Shown here: piece by piece, positions 14,981-23,745 of the stretch
Position numbering within the stretch: the first letter of the stretch is position 1
How the letters are laid out: each line of letters opens with the position of its first letter
Origin: Salinimicrobium gaetbulicola
GTDB taxonomy: Bacteria; Bacteroidota; Bacteroidia; Flavobacteriales; Flavobacteriaceae
DNA length: 64,000 nucleotides
NCBI RefSeq assembly: GCF_042676025.1
Contig: NZ_JBHTJP010000035.1
Span: 434,001-498,000 of the forward strand
Direction of reading: 5' to 3'
The notes under the pieces: generated by a model
Seen by the model: only the letters and a program-made list of their open reading frames with translations
The model's database searches: none
Told to the model about the DNA's origin: nothing
Position numbers and translations under genes: made by a program

Positions 14981-16432
14981 CTAGAATTTGATTTTAAATG
15001 TGGTGCCAATGTTAACCGTGCTGGTTACAGAAATGCTTCCGCCCATAGTTTCCACTTGATTTTTAGTAATGAACAGGCCTATGCCGTTCGCTTCGGGATG
15101 CCTGTGGAAGGTCTTATACATTCCGAACATTTTATCTTTATTCTCGTCCAGATCTATTCCCATGCCATTATCGCTAATTTCCAGGTAAGCATCACCATTT
15201 TGTTTGTACGTCTGAATATAGATCACTGGGCGTCTTCCTTTATGCTTGTATTTAATGGCGTTTGTGAGTAAATTAAGTAAAATACTTTCGAGATACTCAG
15301 AAATGTAGCTTATTTCGTTCAACTTATCGAATTCGGCGATGATCTCCGCATTTTCCCTTTTTATTAGGGATGAAGTGGAAGCGATCACCCTGTCAAGGGC
15401 ATCTTTGAATCGAATGGTCTGAGGTTCTTTTTTAAGTATATTCTGCCTGGTTACGATCTCATTTAGGTGCTTAATGGCCTCTTCTAGGTTTCCTGAGATC
15501 TCACCTACGTTAGAAAGCAGGTCGCTTTGATCTTCTCCCGGATGAGCTTCACCAAGGAGTTGAGAAACCAGGCTCAAGTTGCTGCTGTGAGAACGTAACT
15601 GGTGGGAAATTATATGAGCCAGGTTGAAAAGCCTGGAATTTTGTGTAGCGATAATATCCAATGAATTCTGAAGGTTCAGCTCATTGGTCTTTTGTTCGTC
15701 TATATCCTGGTAAACTCCCCGTATTCCAATGATTTCCTGGTCATCGTTGTAAACAGGCTTTCCTGTAGACCTCACCCAGAATTCACGGTTGTGCAGAGTA
15801 CGCATTTTTATCTCCACCTTAAATGGAATTCCGAATTTAGAACACTTTTTAAACATGTTTTCCACCACCTCATGATGGTCAGGGGCATAAAATCTCAGCT
15901 TGTCCTCGGGGTTGGGTTCGTAATCTATTGGGCAGTCGAGGATCTTTTTAGTCACATTGTCCCAGTAAACAGAACCAGTGGTCACATCCAGATACCAACC
16001 TCCTGTCGAGGTCATCTCAGCTGTCTCATGATAATAGAAAAAATTCTCTTCTATGGTATATTGATCTCGCTTGGCCTGGTGGATATTTATAAATAAAAGT
16101 ACGGCAGAATCGGCCAGCCCTTTTTCTCTGCTTTTAAGATTTCGGCATTCGAACCAACGATATTTTCCGTTTTCCAGTTTTAACCGAACCTCTGCTGAAA
16201 AAGGCTTTTGGCGAGTAATAAGTGCTTCAAAATGTTCCCTGAAATCATACCTGTAATCATGATGCAGAACGTTGTCCAGGAAATATTCAAATTTATCTTG
16301 TCCGGCTTCGGGTTTCCCGATCAGGGAATTAAAATGATCTGACCAGGAGATCTCTTTTGTAAGTAGATTAATTTTCCAGTAAGCAACATCGAAATCTTCA
16401 AGTATACTGTTTAACTGGAGGTCGTTTAACAT
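14981..16432 (-). CDS. Soluble PAS-PAS sensor histidine kinase
   Basis: 483 residues with no signal peptide and no membrane segment, so probably cytoplasmic. Two PAS/PAC units lie at about 10-125 and 135-250 (RYRWFECRNLK-like and REFWVRSTGKPVYNDDQEIIGIRGVYQDI), then a DHp region with NLAHIISHQLRSH and likely phospho-acceptor His277. The box reads HQLRSH instead of HELRTP, a variant I know from other Bacteroidota PAS kinases. The ATPase domain has N box LLNLLTNAIKYK, G1 ISDNGMGID and G2 GIGLFITK. The signal sensed by the PAS domains is not readable; no heme or FMN motif was recognised. Confidence 0.9.
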   Translation of the reverse strand: MLNDLQLNSILEDFDVAYWKINLLTKEISWSDHFNSLIGKPEAGQDKFEYFLDNVLHHDYRYDFREHFEALITRQKPFSAEVRLKLENGKYRWFECRNLKSREKGLADSAVLLFINIHQAKRDQYTIEENFFYYHETAEMTSTGGWYLDVTTGSVYWDNVTKKILDCPIDYEPNPEDKLRFYAPDHHEVVENMFKKCSKFGIPFKVEIKMRTLHNREFWVRSTGKPVYNDDQEIIGIRGVYQDIDEQKTNELNLQNSLDIIATQNSRLFNLAHIISHQLRSHSSNLSLVSQLLGEAHPGEDQSDLLSNVGEISGNLEEAIKHLNEIVTRQNILKKEPQTIRFKDALDRVIASTSSLIKRENAEIIAEFDKLNEISYISEYLESILLNLLTNAIKYKHKGRRPVIYIQTYKQNGDAYLEISDNGMGIDLDENKDKMFGMYKTFHRHPEANGIGLFITKNQVETMGGSISVTSTVNIGTTFKIKF

Positions 16433-16478
16433 TAAAGTGCTAATTGGTTGGAATAAAAGTAATTGAAAACGTTAAAAC

Positions 16479-17051
16479 TTACAAACTTTTAAAATTATAT
16501 ATTTTTTGAGGGGTGAGGCAGTAGTCTAATGGTATATCTAAAGATGATACCCCTTCGATCTCTTCCTCAGCTTCAAAAAGTGAGATCCCAACTTTTAATA
16601 CTCCTTCGGGGCATTGAGATAGAAATCGGTCATAAAATCCCTTTCCATAGCCTACACGGTTACCTTTTATGTCAAAAGCCAAAAGCGGTATAAATACAAC
16701 TTCGATCTTTTGAGGCGGAATTTCAATTCCTTCCACCGGTTCAGGAATTCCCCAGGAATTTTTTTTGATCACCGTGGAATCTGTAAGCAAGTAATTAGTA
16801 AGTTCTCCTGAAGTAAAATCTGCCTTCGAAAGCACAATGTTCTTGTCCTTACCCTGCAGAATGTGTAAAATTCCTTGTGTGTCTACTTCTTTCTTTTCAG
16901 CAATGCTAAGGAAAATATGGTAATATGAATGGTTCCAGATAGGGAGTTGAAGAGCGTTGTTTGCGATCTCCAGACTTCTTTCCTCTATCTCTTCGGGAGT
17001 AGTTTCCTTCCGCAGTTTTTTGTATTTAACCCTCAGTTGATCCTTGTTCAT
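16479..17051 (-). CDS. 5-formyltetrahydrofolate cyclo-ligase
   Basis: 190 residues from the ATG at 17051 (MNKDQLRVKYKKLRK); a longer frame runs back inside the upstream gene but the family starts at this Lys/Arg-rich helix. The hallmark GNRVGYGKGFYDRF nucleotide-binding loop is near residue 140. The enzyme converts 5-formyl-THF to 5,10-methenyl-THF with ATP in folate one-carbon metabolism. It overlaps the AstE/AspA-like gene by 26 nt and is the last gene of the RimB-RimK cluster, although no functional link is evident. Confidence 0.92.
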   Translation of the reverse strand: MNKDQLRVKYKKLRKETTPEEIEERSLEIANNALQLPIWNHSYYHIFLSIAEKKEVDTQGILHILQGKDKNIVLSKADFTSGELTNYLLTDSTVIKKNSWGIPEPVEGIEIPPQKIEVVFIPLLAFDIKGNRVGYGKGFYDRFLSQCPEGVLKVGISLFEAEEEIEGVSSLDIPLDYCLTPQKIYNFKSL

Positions 17052-18027
17052 TTTGATCTTTCGCGATTGAAATATGGAAAATGGCATCTCCCTGGTAGAC
17101 GATAGGAGATTCATTTACATTTATAATATAGCCTTCGTTAGGAGCTTTTACCTTATGGCGTAGTTTTCCGTAGGGATCAGTGATCGTCGCTACATATTCC
17201 CCTTTTTCAACGTGTTTTCCGCAAGGGATTTTCACGTGGAGCAGGCCACTGTACTTTGCACGCATCCAGGTGCTGTTCTCTATTAGGATGGTATCGCCTG
17301 TGGGATCAGGCACTTCGAATTTCGGCTTCAGCATTTCAAAATGCGCCAGGATCCTCATCACCCCTTCAACCCCATGTTTCGCGACGGTTTTGTCACTATT
17401 CATGGATTTTCCGCCTTCAAAGAGCAATACCGGTTTCCCTTGTTTCGCGCAGGTTTCACGGTACGATTTAGTGATGGTTTTGGAAATGATCGTAAAAGGA
17501 GCGTTAAAGATACGGGCATAATGCATGGCCATTTCTTCTCCTTTCTTGATCCTAAGTTGTGGAGCGTTATACCTGCTCGCTCCTCCTGTATGAAAGTCCA
17601 TACAAAAGTCGGCTACCGGCAGGATTTTCTGAACAAATTGGTACGCGAATCGGCTAGCCAGAGATCCGTTTTTTGTTCCCGGAAAGACGCGGTTCAGGTC
17701 ACGACCGTCAGGGAATTCCCTGGACATATTTAGGAACCCGAAAACATTGATGATCGGGATGCAAATGATCGTTCCTCGCAAGGGTTTATTGATCTCTTTT
17801 ACGATGATCTGTCTAACTACTTCTACGCCGTTAATTTCATCTCCGTGGATCCCGGCGGTAATAAGAATGACAGGCCCCGGCTTTTTTGAGCGCTCAATTA
17901 TAATGGGAACGTCAACCGCCGTGGCGGTATATAGTTTAGCCATATTAAAATTGATAGTAGCCCCTTTTCCGGGAGGGATCTTTTTCCCTAAGATATCCAG
18001 AACATTGTGTTCATCAATGAATGCCAT
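17026..18027 (-). CDS. Succinylglutamate desuccinylase/aspartoacylase-family zinc hydrolase
   Basis: 333 residues. The zinc site of the family is visible: GIHGDE (His61 and Glu64) and the third ligand in DFHTGG (His146), with FPDGRDLNRVFPG between them supplying the substrate-binding Arg/Asn residues. The C-terminal third is a beta-rich domain (PCGKHVEKGEYVATITDPYG, VKAPNEGYIINVNESPIVYQGDAIFHI). Family members hydrolyse N-acyl amino acids. There are no arginine-succinyltransferase genes nearby, and the gene begins 3 nt after rimK, so the natural substrate may instead be a peptide or amide made by the RimK ligase. That is inference from context. Confidence 0.85.
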   Translation of the reverse strand: MAFIDEHNVLDILGKKIPPGKGATINFNMAKLYTATAVDVPIIIERSKKPGPVILITAGIHGDEINGVEVVRQIIVKEINKPLRGTIICIPIINVFGFLNMSREFPDGRDLNRVFPGTKNGSLASRFAYQFVQKILPVADFCMDFHTGGASRYNAPQLRIKKGEEMAMHYARIFNAPFTIISKTITKSYRETCAKQGKPVLLFEGGKSMNSDKTVAKHGVEGVMRILAHFEMLKPKFEVPDPTGDTILIENSTWMRAKYSGLLHVKIPCGKHVEKGEYVATITDPYGKLRHKVKAPNEGYIINVNESPIVYQGDAIFHISIAKDQNEQGSTEG

Positions 18028-18030
18028 GGA

Positions 18031-18903
18031 CTATAAGTTTCTTTCTATATACCGAATAATGGTTTTAGCAATGTCTTTTCCTGTTGCGGCTTCAATTCCT
18101 TCAAGGCCCGGGGAAGAGTTTACTTCAAGAATTAGCGGTCCTCTGGAACTTTGAAGCATATCTACACCGGCTACTCCCAGCCCCATTGATTTGGCAGCTT
18201 TAATAGCGGCAGTTTCTTCCTCGTCTGTAAGCTGGATTACAGATGCAGAGCCACCGCGGTGAAGATTCGACCTGAATTCTCCTTCTTTACCCTGACGTTT
18301 CATGGCTCCCACAACGTGTCCGTCCACAACGAGGGCCCTAATATCGGCACCACCTGCTTCTTTGATGAATTCCTGTACGATCACCCTTGCTTGTAGTCCA
18401 TTAAAGGCTTCAATTACCGATTCGGCTGCATTTTTGGTTTCAGCCAGAACTACCCCCAATCCTTGGGTCCCTTCCAGCAATTTAATGATCAGTGGAGCGC
18501 CACCAACGTGATCTATCACTTCGCCTACATCTTTCGAGTAGTTCGTGAAAACGGTCTTAGGAAGGCCAAGACGTGCTCTTGAAAGCACCTGCAGACTTCT
18601 TAATTTATCTCTACTTCTTACAAGCGCCTGAGATTCGGTGGTAGAAAAAACGCCCATCATCTCAAACTGACGAACCACCGCAGTTCCGTAGAAAGTAACC
18701 GAAGCTCCAATTCTAGGAATTACCGCATCTGCATCTTCAATATGCCTGCCCTTGTAATAGATACTCGGGTTTTTTTTCTCAATAATAAGGTCACATTTAA
18801 GCGGGTCAATTACCTCTACCTGGTGATTCCTTTTCTTAGCGGCCTCTACCAGTCGTTGGGTTGAATAAAGGTTGCTATTCCTCGATAAGATCTTTATGTT
18901 CAT
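18031..18903 (-). CDS. rimK: RimK-type ATP-grasp glutamate ligase
   Basis: 290 residues, matching RimK (about 300). The N-terminal MNIKILSRNSNLYSTQRLVEAAKKR, the PRIGASVTFYGTAVVRQFE segment, the ATP-grasp glycine loop KLLEGTQGLGV, RALVVDGHVVGAMKR and the metal/ATP box LILEVNSSPGLEGIE are all present. RimK adds glutamates to the C-terminus of ribosomal protein S6 or makes poly-glutamate; relatives ligate other amino acids. Its ATG overlaps the stop of the RimB-like gene (ATGA) and the AstE-like gene begins 3 nt after its own stop, so these three form a tight operon. Confidence 0.9.
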   Translation of the reverse strand: MNIKILSRNSNLYSTQRLVEAAKKRNHQVEVIDPLKCDLIIEKKNPSIYYKGRHIEDADAVIPRIGASVTFYGTAVVRQFEMMGVFSTTESQALVRSRDKLRSLQVLSRARLGLPKTVFTNYSKDVGEVIDHVGGAPLIIKLLEGTQGLGVVLAETKNAAESVIEAFNGLQARVIVQEFIKEAGGADIRALVVDGHVVGAMKRQGKEGEFRSNLHRGGSASVIQLTDEEETAAIKAAKSMGLGVAGVDMLQSSRGPLILEVNSSPGLEGIEAATGKDIAKTIIRYIERNL

Positions 18904-19328
18904 TCTTCTTTTTTCTGATTGTGTGATAGATCGAATAATTCAGTGTCTACTATGTATTTTTTAGTGATGAATTTTCGTCCCAAAAGTACGGGAAATCTCA
19001 TTTCCTGACGTGTGGTCAAAGAAAGAGAAATTTTATGTGTTTTTCCGAATAAGGTAATGGTAGTCTGAATTTGATATCTCTTCTGTACGATCCCGTTGCT
19101 ACTCTTAACAAAGACAATATCATAGTCTGTAAACCGGAATTCTTTTCCGTTATAAAGTGGGTGCTCCTCATCTAAAAAAGTACATCTTAAAACACCTTTT
19201 TCTTCCACAATATGATCACAATGTATGGAGGAAGTATACGCGCCGGTATCAATTTTTATTGAAATATCTTCGAGATGCAGGCCTGGGAAATCTGCCTTGT
19301 CAAAACGTCCGATCGTGATTTTTTTCAT
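18900..19328 (-). CDS. RimB-like retropepsin-fold protease (ATP-dependent zinc protease family)
   Basis: 142 residues. KIDTGAYTSSIH carries the aspartic-protease DTGA triad (Asp27-Thr28-Gly29) with the following Ser-Ser of this family, and PVLLGRKFI near 115 is the second conserved loop. The family is often called ATP-dependent zinc protease, but the fold is that of a single-domain retropepsin, active as a dimer; RimB of the Pseudomonas rimABK operon belongs here. It lies immediately before rimK with 4 nt overlap, consistent with a protease acting on RimK products or modified proteins. Confidence 0.85.
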   Translation of the reverse strand: MKKITIGRFDKADFPGLHLEDISIKIDTGAYTSSIHCDHIVEEKGVLRCTFLDEEHPLYNGKEFRFTDYDIVFVKSSNGIVQKRYQIQTTITLFGKTHKISLSLTTRQEMRFPVLLGRKFITKKYIVDTELFDLSHNQKKEE

Positions 19329-19595
19329 ACATGCAAGGTACTAAAAGATGATTTGCCAAATCTTAACAAATTCTGAAAAAGCATTTTTCTGAAGTTGAGT
19401 GTTTTAAGGAGATCTACTCTAAGAATATTATTATTGAAAAGTCTTTGGTGTGGTTTCCGCGGAAGATCTGAAGATAAACGAAGGGTTAAAAAACATGATT
19501 TTTGCGATCGTTCCAAACTTCATCCGAATTAAATAGTTAGGAAAAATTTAACATTTTAGAGCATTGGCTTTTCTCTCCCCCGTTTTTTAATATTT

Positions 19596-19603
19596 TACCT
19601 TTG
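19596..19603 (+). promoter_or_regulatory. -7 box for uvrC, close to leaderless
   Basis: TACCTTTG, a full TAnnTTTG match, ends only 5 nt before the uvrC ATG at 19609. With the usual spacing the mRNA would begin at or next to the start codon. Confidence 0.5.
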
Positions 19604-19608
19604 GAGTA

Positions 19609-21405
19609 ATGAATGACAGTAATGTAGACCTCCAATTAAAGACCCTTCCCGAAAGTCCGGGTGTATATCAATACTTCGATAAGAACGGAAGGATCCTGTA
19701 TGTTGGGAAGGCTAAAAACCTCAAAAAGAGGGTAACTTCTTACTTCACCAAGAATAATGATAGCCATCGTATTCGGGTGATGGTTAAAAAGATCCATGAG
19801 ATCCGGCATATTGTTGTTTCATCTGAAACTGATGCCCTGCTTCTTGAAAACAATCTGATCAAGAAACATCAGCCACGATTTAATGTAATGCTGAAGGATG
19901 ATAAGACCTATCCTTGGATCTGCATCAAAAATGAAAGATTTCCGCGGGTTTTTCCTACCCGAAGACTGGTCAAGGATGGAAGTGAATATTACGGACCTTA
20001 CACCAGTTTCAAGACGGTAAATACTTTACTGGATCTCATAAAAGGCCTATATCAATTAAGAACTTGTAATTATGACCTTTCTGAAGATAAGATCAGGAAT
20101 GGGAAATATAAGGTGTGCCTTGAATATCACCTGGGAAATTGTTTAGGACCTTGCGAAGCTCATGAAAGTGAAGCTGACTATTTGGAGAAGATCGAGGCTA
20201 TACGCCAGATCGTGAAAGGTAATTTTAAAGATTCCCTTCAGCAGTTCAAAAAGCAAATGAAGGAACATGCTGAAAAAATGGAATTCGAGGAGGCTCAAAA
20301 AATAAAGAATAAGATCGATGTACTGGAGAACTACCAGGCCAAATCAACGGTAGTGAATCCTAAGATCAATAATGTAGACGTATTCTCCATTGTGAGTGAT
20401 GAAGGTTATGGCTATGTGAACTTTTTGCAATTATCGCATGGTGCGATCATTCGTTCCCACACAATAGAAATGAAAAAAAAGCTGGGGGAAAGTGACAAAG
20501 AACTGTTGGAGCTGGGAATTACAGAGATCCGTCAGCGCTTCAACTCTAGAACCCGCGAGGTATATGTGCCTTTTAAGGTTGAAGTAGGTGAAGAGATCAA
20601 AGTGACAGTCCCCAAGCTGGGAGATAAAAAGCAGATCGTGGAACTTTCTACCCGAAATGCTAAATACTTCAGGCAGGAACGATTCAAGCAAATGAAGATA
20701 GTAGACCCCGACAGGCATGTGAACCGGATCATGGCGCAAATGAAAGAAGATCTCAGGCTTTCTGAAGAACCCCGTCATATTGAATGTTTTGACAACTCCA
20801 ATATCCAGGGAACGAATCCGGTGGCGGCATGTGTGGTTTTTAAAAATGGAAAGCCCAGTAAAAAAGATTATCGTAAATTCAATATCAAGACGGTTGAAGG
20901 GCCTGATGATTTTGCTTCTATGGAAGAAGTGGTCTTTAGAAGGTATCGCAGGCTGTTGCAGGAAGGCGAACCTTTGCCGCAATTGATCATTGTAGATGGT
21001 GGAAAAGGTCAGTTGTCTTCGGGGGTGAAAGCTCTAGAGACTTTGGGGTTGCGAGGAAAGATCGCCATTATTGGGATCGCAAAAAGGCTGGAAGAGATAT
21101 TTTATCCGGGAGATTCGATTCCATTGTATCTGGATAAGAAATCCGAAACGTTGAAGATCATTCAGCAATTGCGGAATGAGGCGCACCGCTTCGGAATAAC
21201 TTTTCACCGAAATAAAAGAAGTAGTGCCGCATTAAATACCGAACTTGAAGAAATACCGGGCATCGGAGAAAAAACGGCGGTAGAGTTGCTGAAGAATTTT
21301 CGCTCTTTAAAAAGAGTCAAAGAAGCTTCCGAAGAAAGCCTTGCCGGCGTAATTGGCAATTCCAAGGCCGCAATAATTTATAATCATTATCACCCCAAGC
21401 CATGA
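19609..21405 (+). CDS. uvrC: Excinuclease ABC subunit C
   Basis: 598 residues, the normal UvrC length. It opens with the GIY-YIG nuclease (SPGVYQYFDKNGRILYVGKAKNLKKRV, 16-42), then a Cys cluster CKVCLEYHLGNCLGPC-like stretch near 175-190, the UVR motif (EEAQKIKNKIDVLENY, about 225-240), the RNase H-like second nuclease (HIECFDNSNIQGTNPVAACVVF, with IIVDGGKGQL) and a C-terminal helix-hairpin-helix pair (IPGIGEKTAVELLKNF). It cuts on both sides of DNA lesions with UvrAB. Only one ATG fits the N-terminus. The stop overlaps the next ATG by 4 nt. Confidence 0.96.
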   Translation: MNDSNVDLQLKTLPESPGVYQYFDKNGRILYVGKAKNLKKRVTSYFTKNNDSHRIRVMVKKIHEIRHIVVSSETDALLLENNLIKKHQPRFNVMLKDDKTYPWICIKNERFPRVFPTRRLVKDGSEYYGPYTSFKTVNTLLDLIKGLYQLRTCNYDLSEDKIRNGKYKVCLEYHLGNCLGPCEAHESEADYLEKIEAIRQIVKGNFKDSLQQFKKQMKEHAEKMEFEEAQKIKNKIDVLENYQAKSTVVNPKINNVDVFSIVSDEGYGYVNFLQLSHGAIIRSHTIEMKKKLGESDKELLELGITEIRQRFNSRTREVYVPFKVEVGEEIKVTVPKLGDKKQIVELSTRNAKYFRQERFKQMKIVDPDRHVNRIMAQMKEDLRLSEEPRHIECFDNSNIQGTNPVAACVVFKNGKPSKKDYRKFNIKTVEGPDDFASMEEVVFRRYRRLLQEGEPLPQLIIVDGGKGQLSSGVKALETLGLRGKIAIIGIAKRLEEIFYPGDSIPLYLDKKSETLKIIQQLRNEAHRFGITFHRNKRSSAALNTELEEIPGIGEKTAVELLKNFRSLKRVKEASEESLAGVIGNSKAAIIYNHYHPKP

Positions 21406-23627
21406 AAAAGATCCTCTTCCTCCTAATATTTTTCTTTACGCTTGGGTCTTATGCCCAGGAAGAGGACCCAAAAGTTGGCCTGGTCCTTAGTGGCGGAGGG
21501 GCCAAAGGTTTGGCCCATATTGGTGTTTTAAAGGTGATCGAGGAAGCTGGTATTCGAATAGATTATATTGGAGGAACCAGTATGGGTGCGGTGATTGGGG
21601 CCCTTTATGCTTCAGGTTACAGTGCCAGCGAACTGGACAGTATTTTTCATGCTACCAATTTCAATATTTTAATCCAGGATGAACTGCCTCGTAGTGCAAA
21701 GACCTTTTACGAGAAGAAGGATGCCGAAAAATATGCCATTACCCTTCCTTTCGATAATTTTGATGTAAGCTTTCCTCCGGCCTTATCAAAAGGGCAAAAT
21801 GTTTATAACCTAATGTCTAAGCTTACCTTGCATGTACAGGACAGGAAAAGATTTGAAGATCTTCCTATTCCGTTCTTGGCAATGGCTACTGATGTTGAGA
21901 CTGGAGAAGAAGTTATTTTGGACAGCGGATTCCTTCCGCAGGCAGTTTCGGCAAGTGCGGCGATTCCAACACTTTTCAGTCCGGTTCTGGTAGAGGGCAG
22001 ACTCTTGACAGATGGCGGTGTTCTTAATAATTATCCTGTCGAAGAGCTGAGAAGCCGTGGCGCCGAGATCATAATTGGAGTAGATGTCCAGGACACGCTT
22101 ATGGAGCGTAAAGATCTAAACAGTGCTTTTGAGATCCTTACTCAGCTGAGCAATTTCAACACCATCAAAAGCATGCGGGAAAAGATCAAATTGACCGACG
22201 TTTATATTGGGCCCGATATTACCCCCTTTAACGTGATGTCTTTCGATAAGGGAAACGAAATAATTCAAGCGGGAGAAATTGCTGCGAAAAAGAAATTAAG
22301 CGAACTTCAGGCAGTGGCGGCACTACAGAAACAAAAAGATACACTACACCAAAAACGAATTGCGCCGGTGGATTCCCTTTATATTTCGGATGTGAGAATT
22401 GAGGGAAATACCTCTTATCCCCGCGAATATGTCCTGGGGAAACTAAAGTTGAGGTATCCTACGGCTGTTTCGTACAAAGACCTAAGGTGGGGTATAAATA
22501 ACCTTTCGGCAACCCGGAATTTTAACCGGATAAATTATCAATTGATACCGCTGGATAAAGGGTATGTAATGGTGCTTCAGCTGGAAGAGAACTCTAATAA
22601 GATGTTACTTCGACTAGGGGTTCATTATGATAACCTATACAAAAGCGGAGGACTGGTAAATCTTACCCGAAAAAGTCTCCTTCAGTCGAATGACGTGGCC
22701 TCACTTGATGTGGTGTTAGGTGATAATTTTAGATATAACTTTCATTACTATTTAGATAAGGGCTATTACTGGAGCCTAGGATTAAGGACCCGGTATAACA
22801 GCTTCAGCAAGGATGTGTCCTTTGATTTCGCTAGTGAAAATGCAGTTTTGGAAGTTGATCAAATCAATAACCTGTCTATAGATTACCAGGATTACACACA
22901 TCAATTTTATGTTGAAACCCTCTTTAAGCAGATCTTTTCTTTGGGAATGGGACTGGAGCATAAGTATCTTGATATTTCTTCGGAAACGATCAGGCCCATG
23001 GCAGATGATGCCGGCAATGTCGGTGTCTTCGATCAAAGTAGTTATTACAGCACCTTTGGCTACCTGAAACTTGATAGTTTTGACAACAAGTATTACCCTT
23101 CAAAAGGGCTTTATTTTGATGGAGATTTTCATTGGTATATCCATTCTACAGATTTTCAAGAGAATTTTTCTCCTTTTTCAGTGGCCAAAGGAACAGTTGG
23201 ATACGTTTTTTCACCTTTGCCCAATTTTGTGACCCGTCTTTCTACGGAAGGAGGTTTTAGAATAGGAAGCACCCGAAATAACATTTTTGACTTCTTTTTA
23301 GGTGGGTACGGGAATGATTTCATCAATACCTTCGTGCCTTTCTACGGATATGACTTTATTGGTCTTTCTGGAGATAGTTTTACAAAGTTGACCGTTGAAT
23401 TTGATTATGAATTCCTGACACGCAATCACGTGATACTAACCGGAAATTTCGCGAATATAGAAAATGGTCTGTTTACAGGAGGTGACTGGTTCACCATTCC
23501 AGATTATTCTGGTTATGCGATAGGATATGGCCGGGATACTTTCTTGGGTCCTGTGGAAGTCAAATATTCTGTCTCTCCAGAGGTCAAGCGCAGCTATTGG
23601 TTTTTTAGTGTAGGCTTCTGGTTTTAG
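21402..23627 (+). CDS. Patatin-like phospholipase fused to a POTRA and outer-membrane barrel
   Basis: 741 residues. Signal peptide to AQ (19), then a patatin domain with oxyanion loop SGGGAKG (30-36), nucleophile Ser60 in GGTSMG and catalytic Asp204 in LLTDGG. After about residue 320 a single POTRA-like unit (LYISDVRIEGNTSYPREYVLGKL) leads into a BamA/TpsB-type barrel that ends in VGFWF. This is the architecture of PlpD-type (type Vd) proteins. It should place a lipase of the Ser-Asp dyad type at or across the outer membrane. It is translationally coupled to uvrC by ATGA, with no obvious functional link. Confidence 0.9.
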   Translation: MKKILFLLIFFFTLGSYAQEEDPKVGLVLSGGGAKGLAHIGVLKVIEEAGIRIDYIGGTSMGAVIGALYASGYSASELDSIFHATNFNILIQDELPRSAKTFYEKKDAEKYAITLPFDNFDVSFPPALSKGQNVYNLMSKLTLHVQDRKRFEDLPIPFLAMATDVETGEEVILDSGFLPQAVSASAAIPTLFSPVLVEGRLLTDGGVLNNYPVEELRSRGAEIIIGVDVQDTLMERKDLNSAFEILTQLSNFNTIKSMREKIKLTDVYIGPDITPFNVMSFDKGNEIIQAGEIAAKKKLSELQAVAALQKQKDTLHQKRIAPVDSLYISDVRIEGNTSYPREYVLGKLKLRYPTAVSYKDLRWGINNLSATRNFNRINYQLIPLDKGYVMVLQLEENSNKMLLRLGVHYDNLYKSGGLVNLTRKSLLQSNDVASLDVVLGDNFRYNFHYYLDKGYYWSLGLRTRYNSFSKDVSFDFASENAVLEVDQINNLSIDYQDYTHQFYVETLFKQIFSLGMGLEHKYLDISSETIRPMADDAGNVGVFDQSSYYSTFGYLKLDSFDNKYYPSKGLYFDGDFHWYIHSTDFQENFSPFSVAKGTVGYVFSPLPNFVTRLSTEGGFRIGSTRNNIFDFFLGGYGNDFINTFVPFYGYDFIGLSGDSFTKLTVEFDYEFLTRNHVILTGNFANIENGLFTGGDWFTIPDYSGYAIGYGRDTFLGPVEVKYSVSPEVKRSYWFFSVGFWF

Positions 23628-23638
23628 ACCTCCTTTAA

Positions 23639-23662
23639 CTGAAAATCCGGCAAAATTTTCAG
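23639..23662. repeat. Inverted repeat upstream of hmgA
   Basis: CTGAAAAT (23639-23646) and ATTTTCAG (23655-23662) are perfect 8-bp arms with an 8-nt spacer. The right arm abuts GATATTTG (23662-23669), a one-mismatch -7 box for hmgA, so it could be an operator. It may equally be a weak terminator of the uvrC-patatin mRNA, but no T run follows it. The half-site TTTCAGA recurs in the hppD palindrome. Confidence 0.45.
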
Positions 23663-23745
23663 ATATTTGTAGTTAATCAAAAAAAGTAGCGGTTAATTGG
23701 ATTTTTAACACGCGAAAACGATTTCAATTTAAAAAATTCTTAATA

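Noticed and set aside
20431..20982. 183-codon minus-strand open frame in uvrC
   Set aside because: Antisense to the UvrC nuclease domain; no recognisable protein features.
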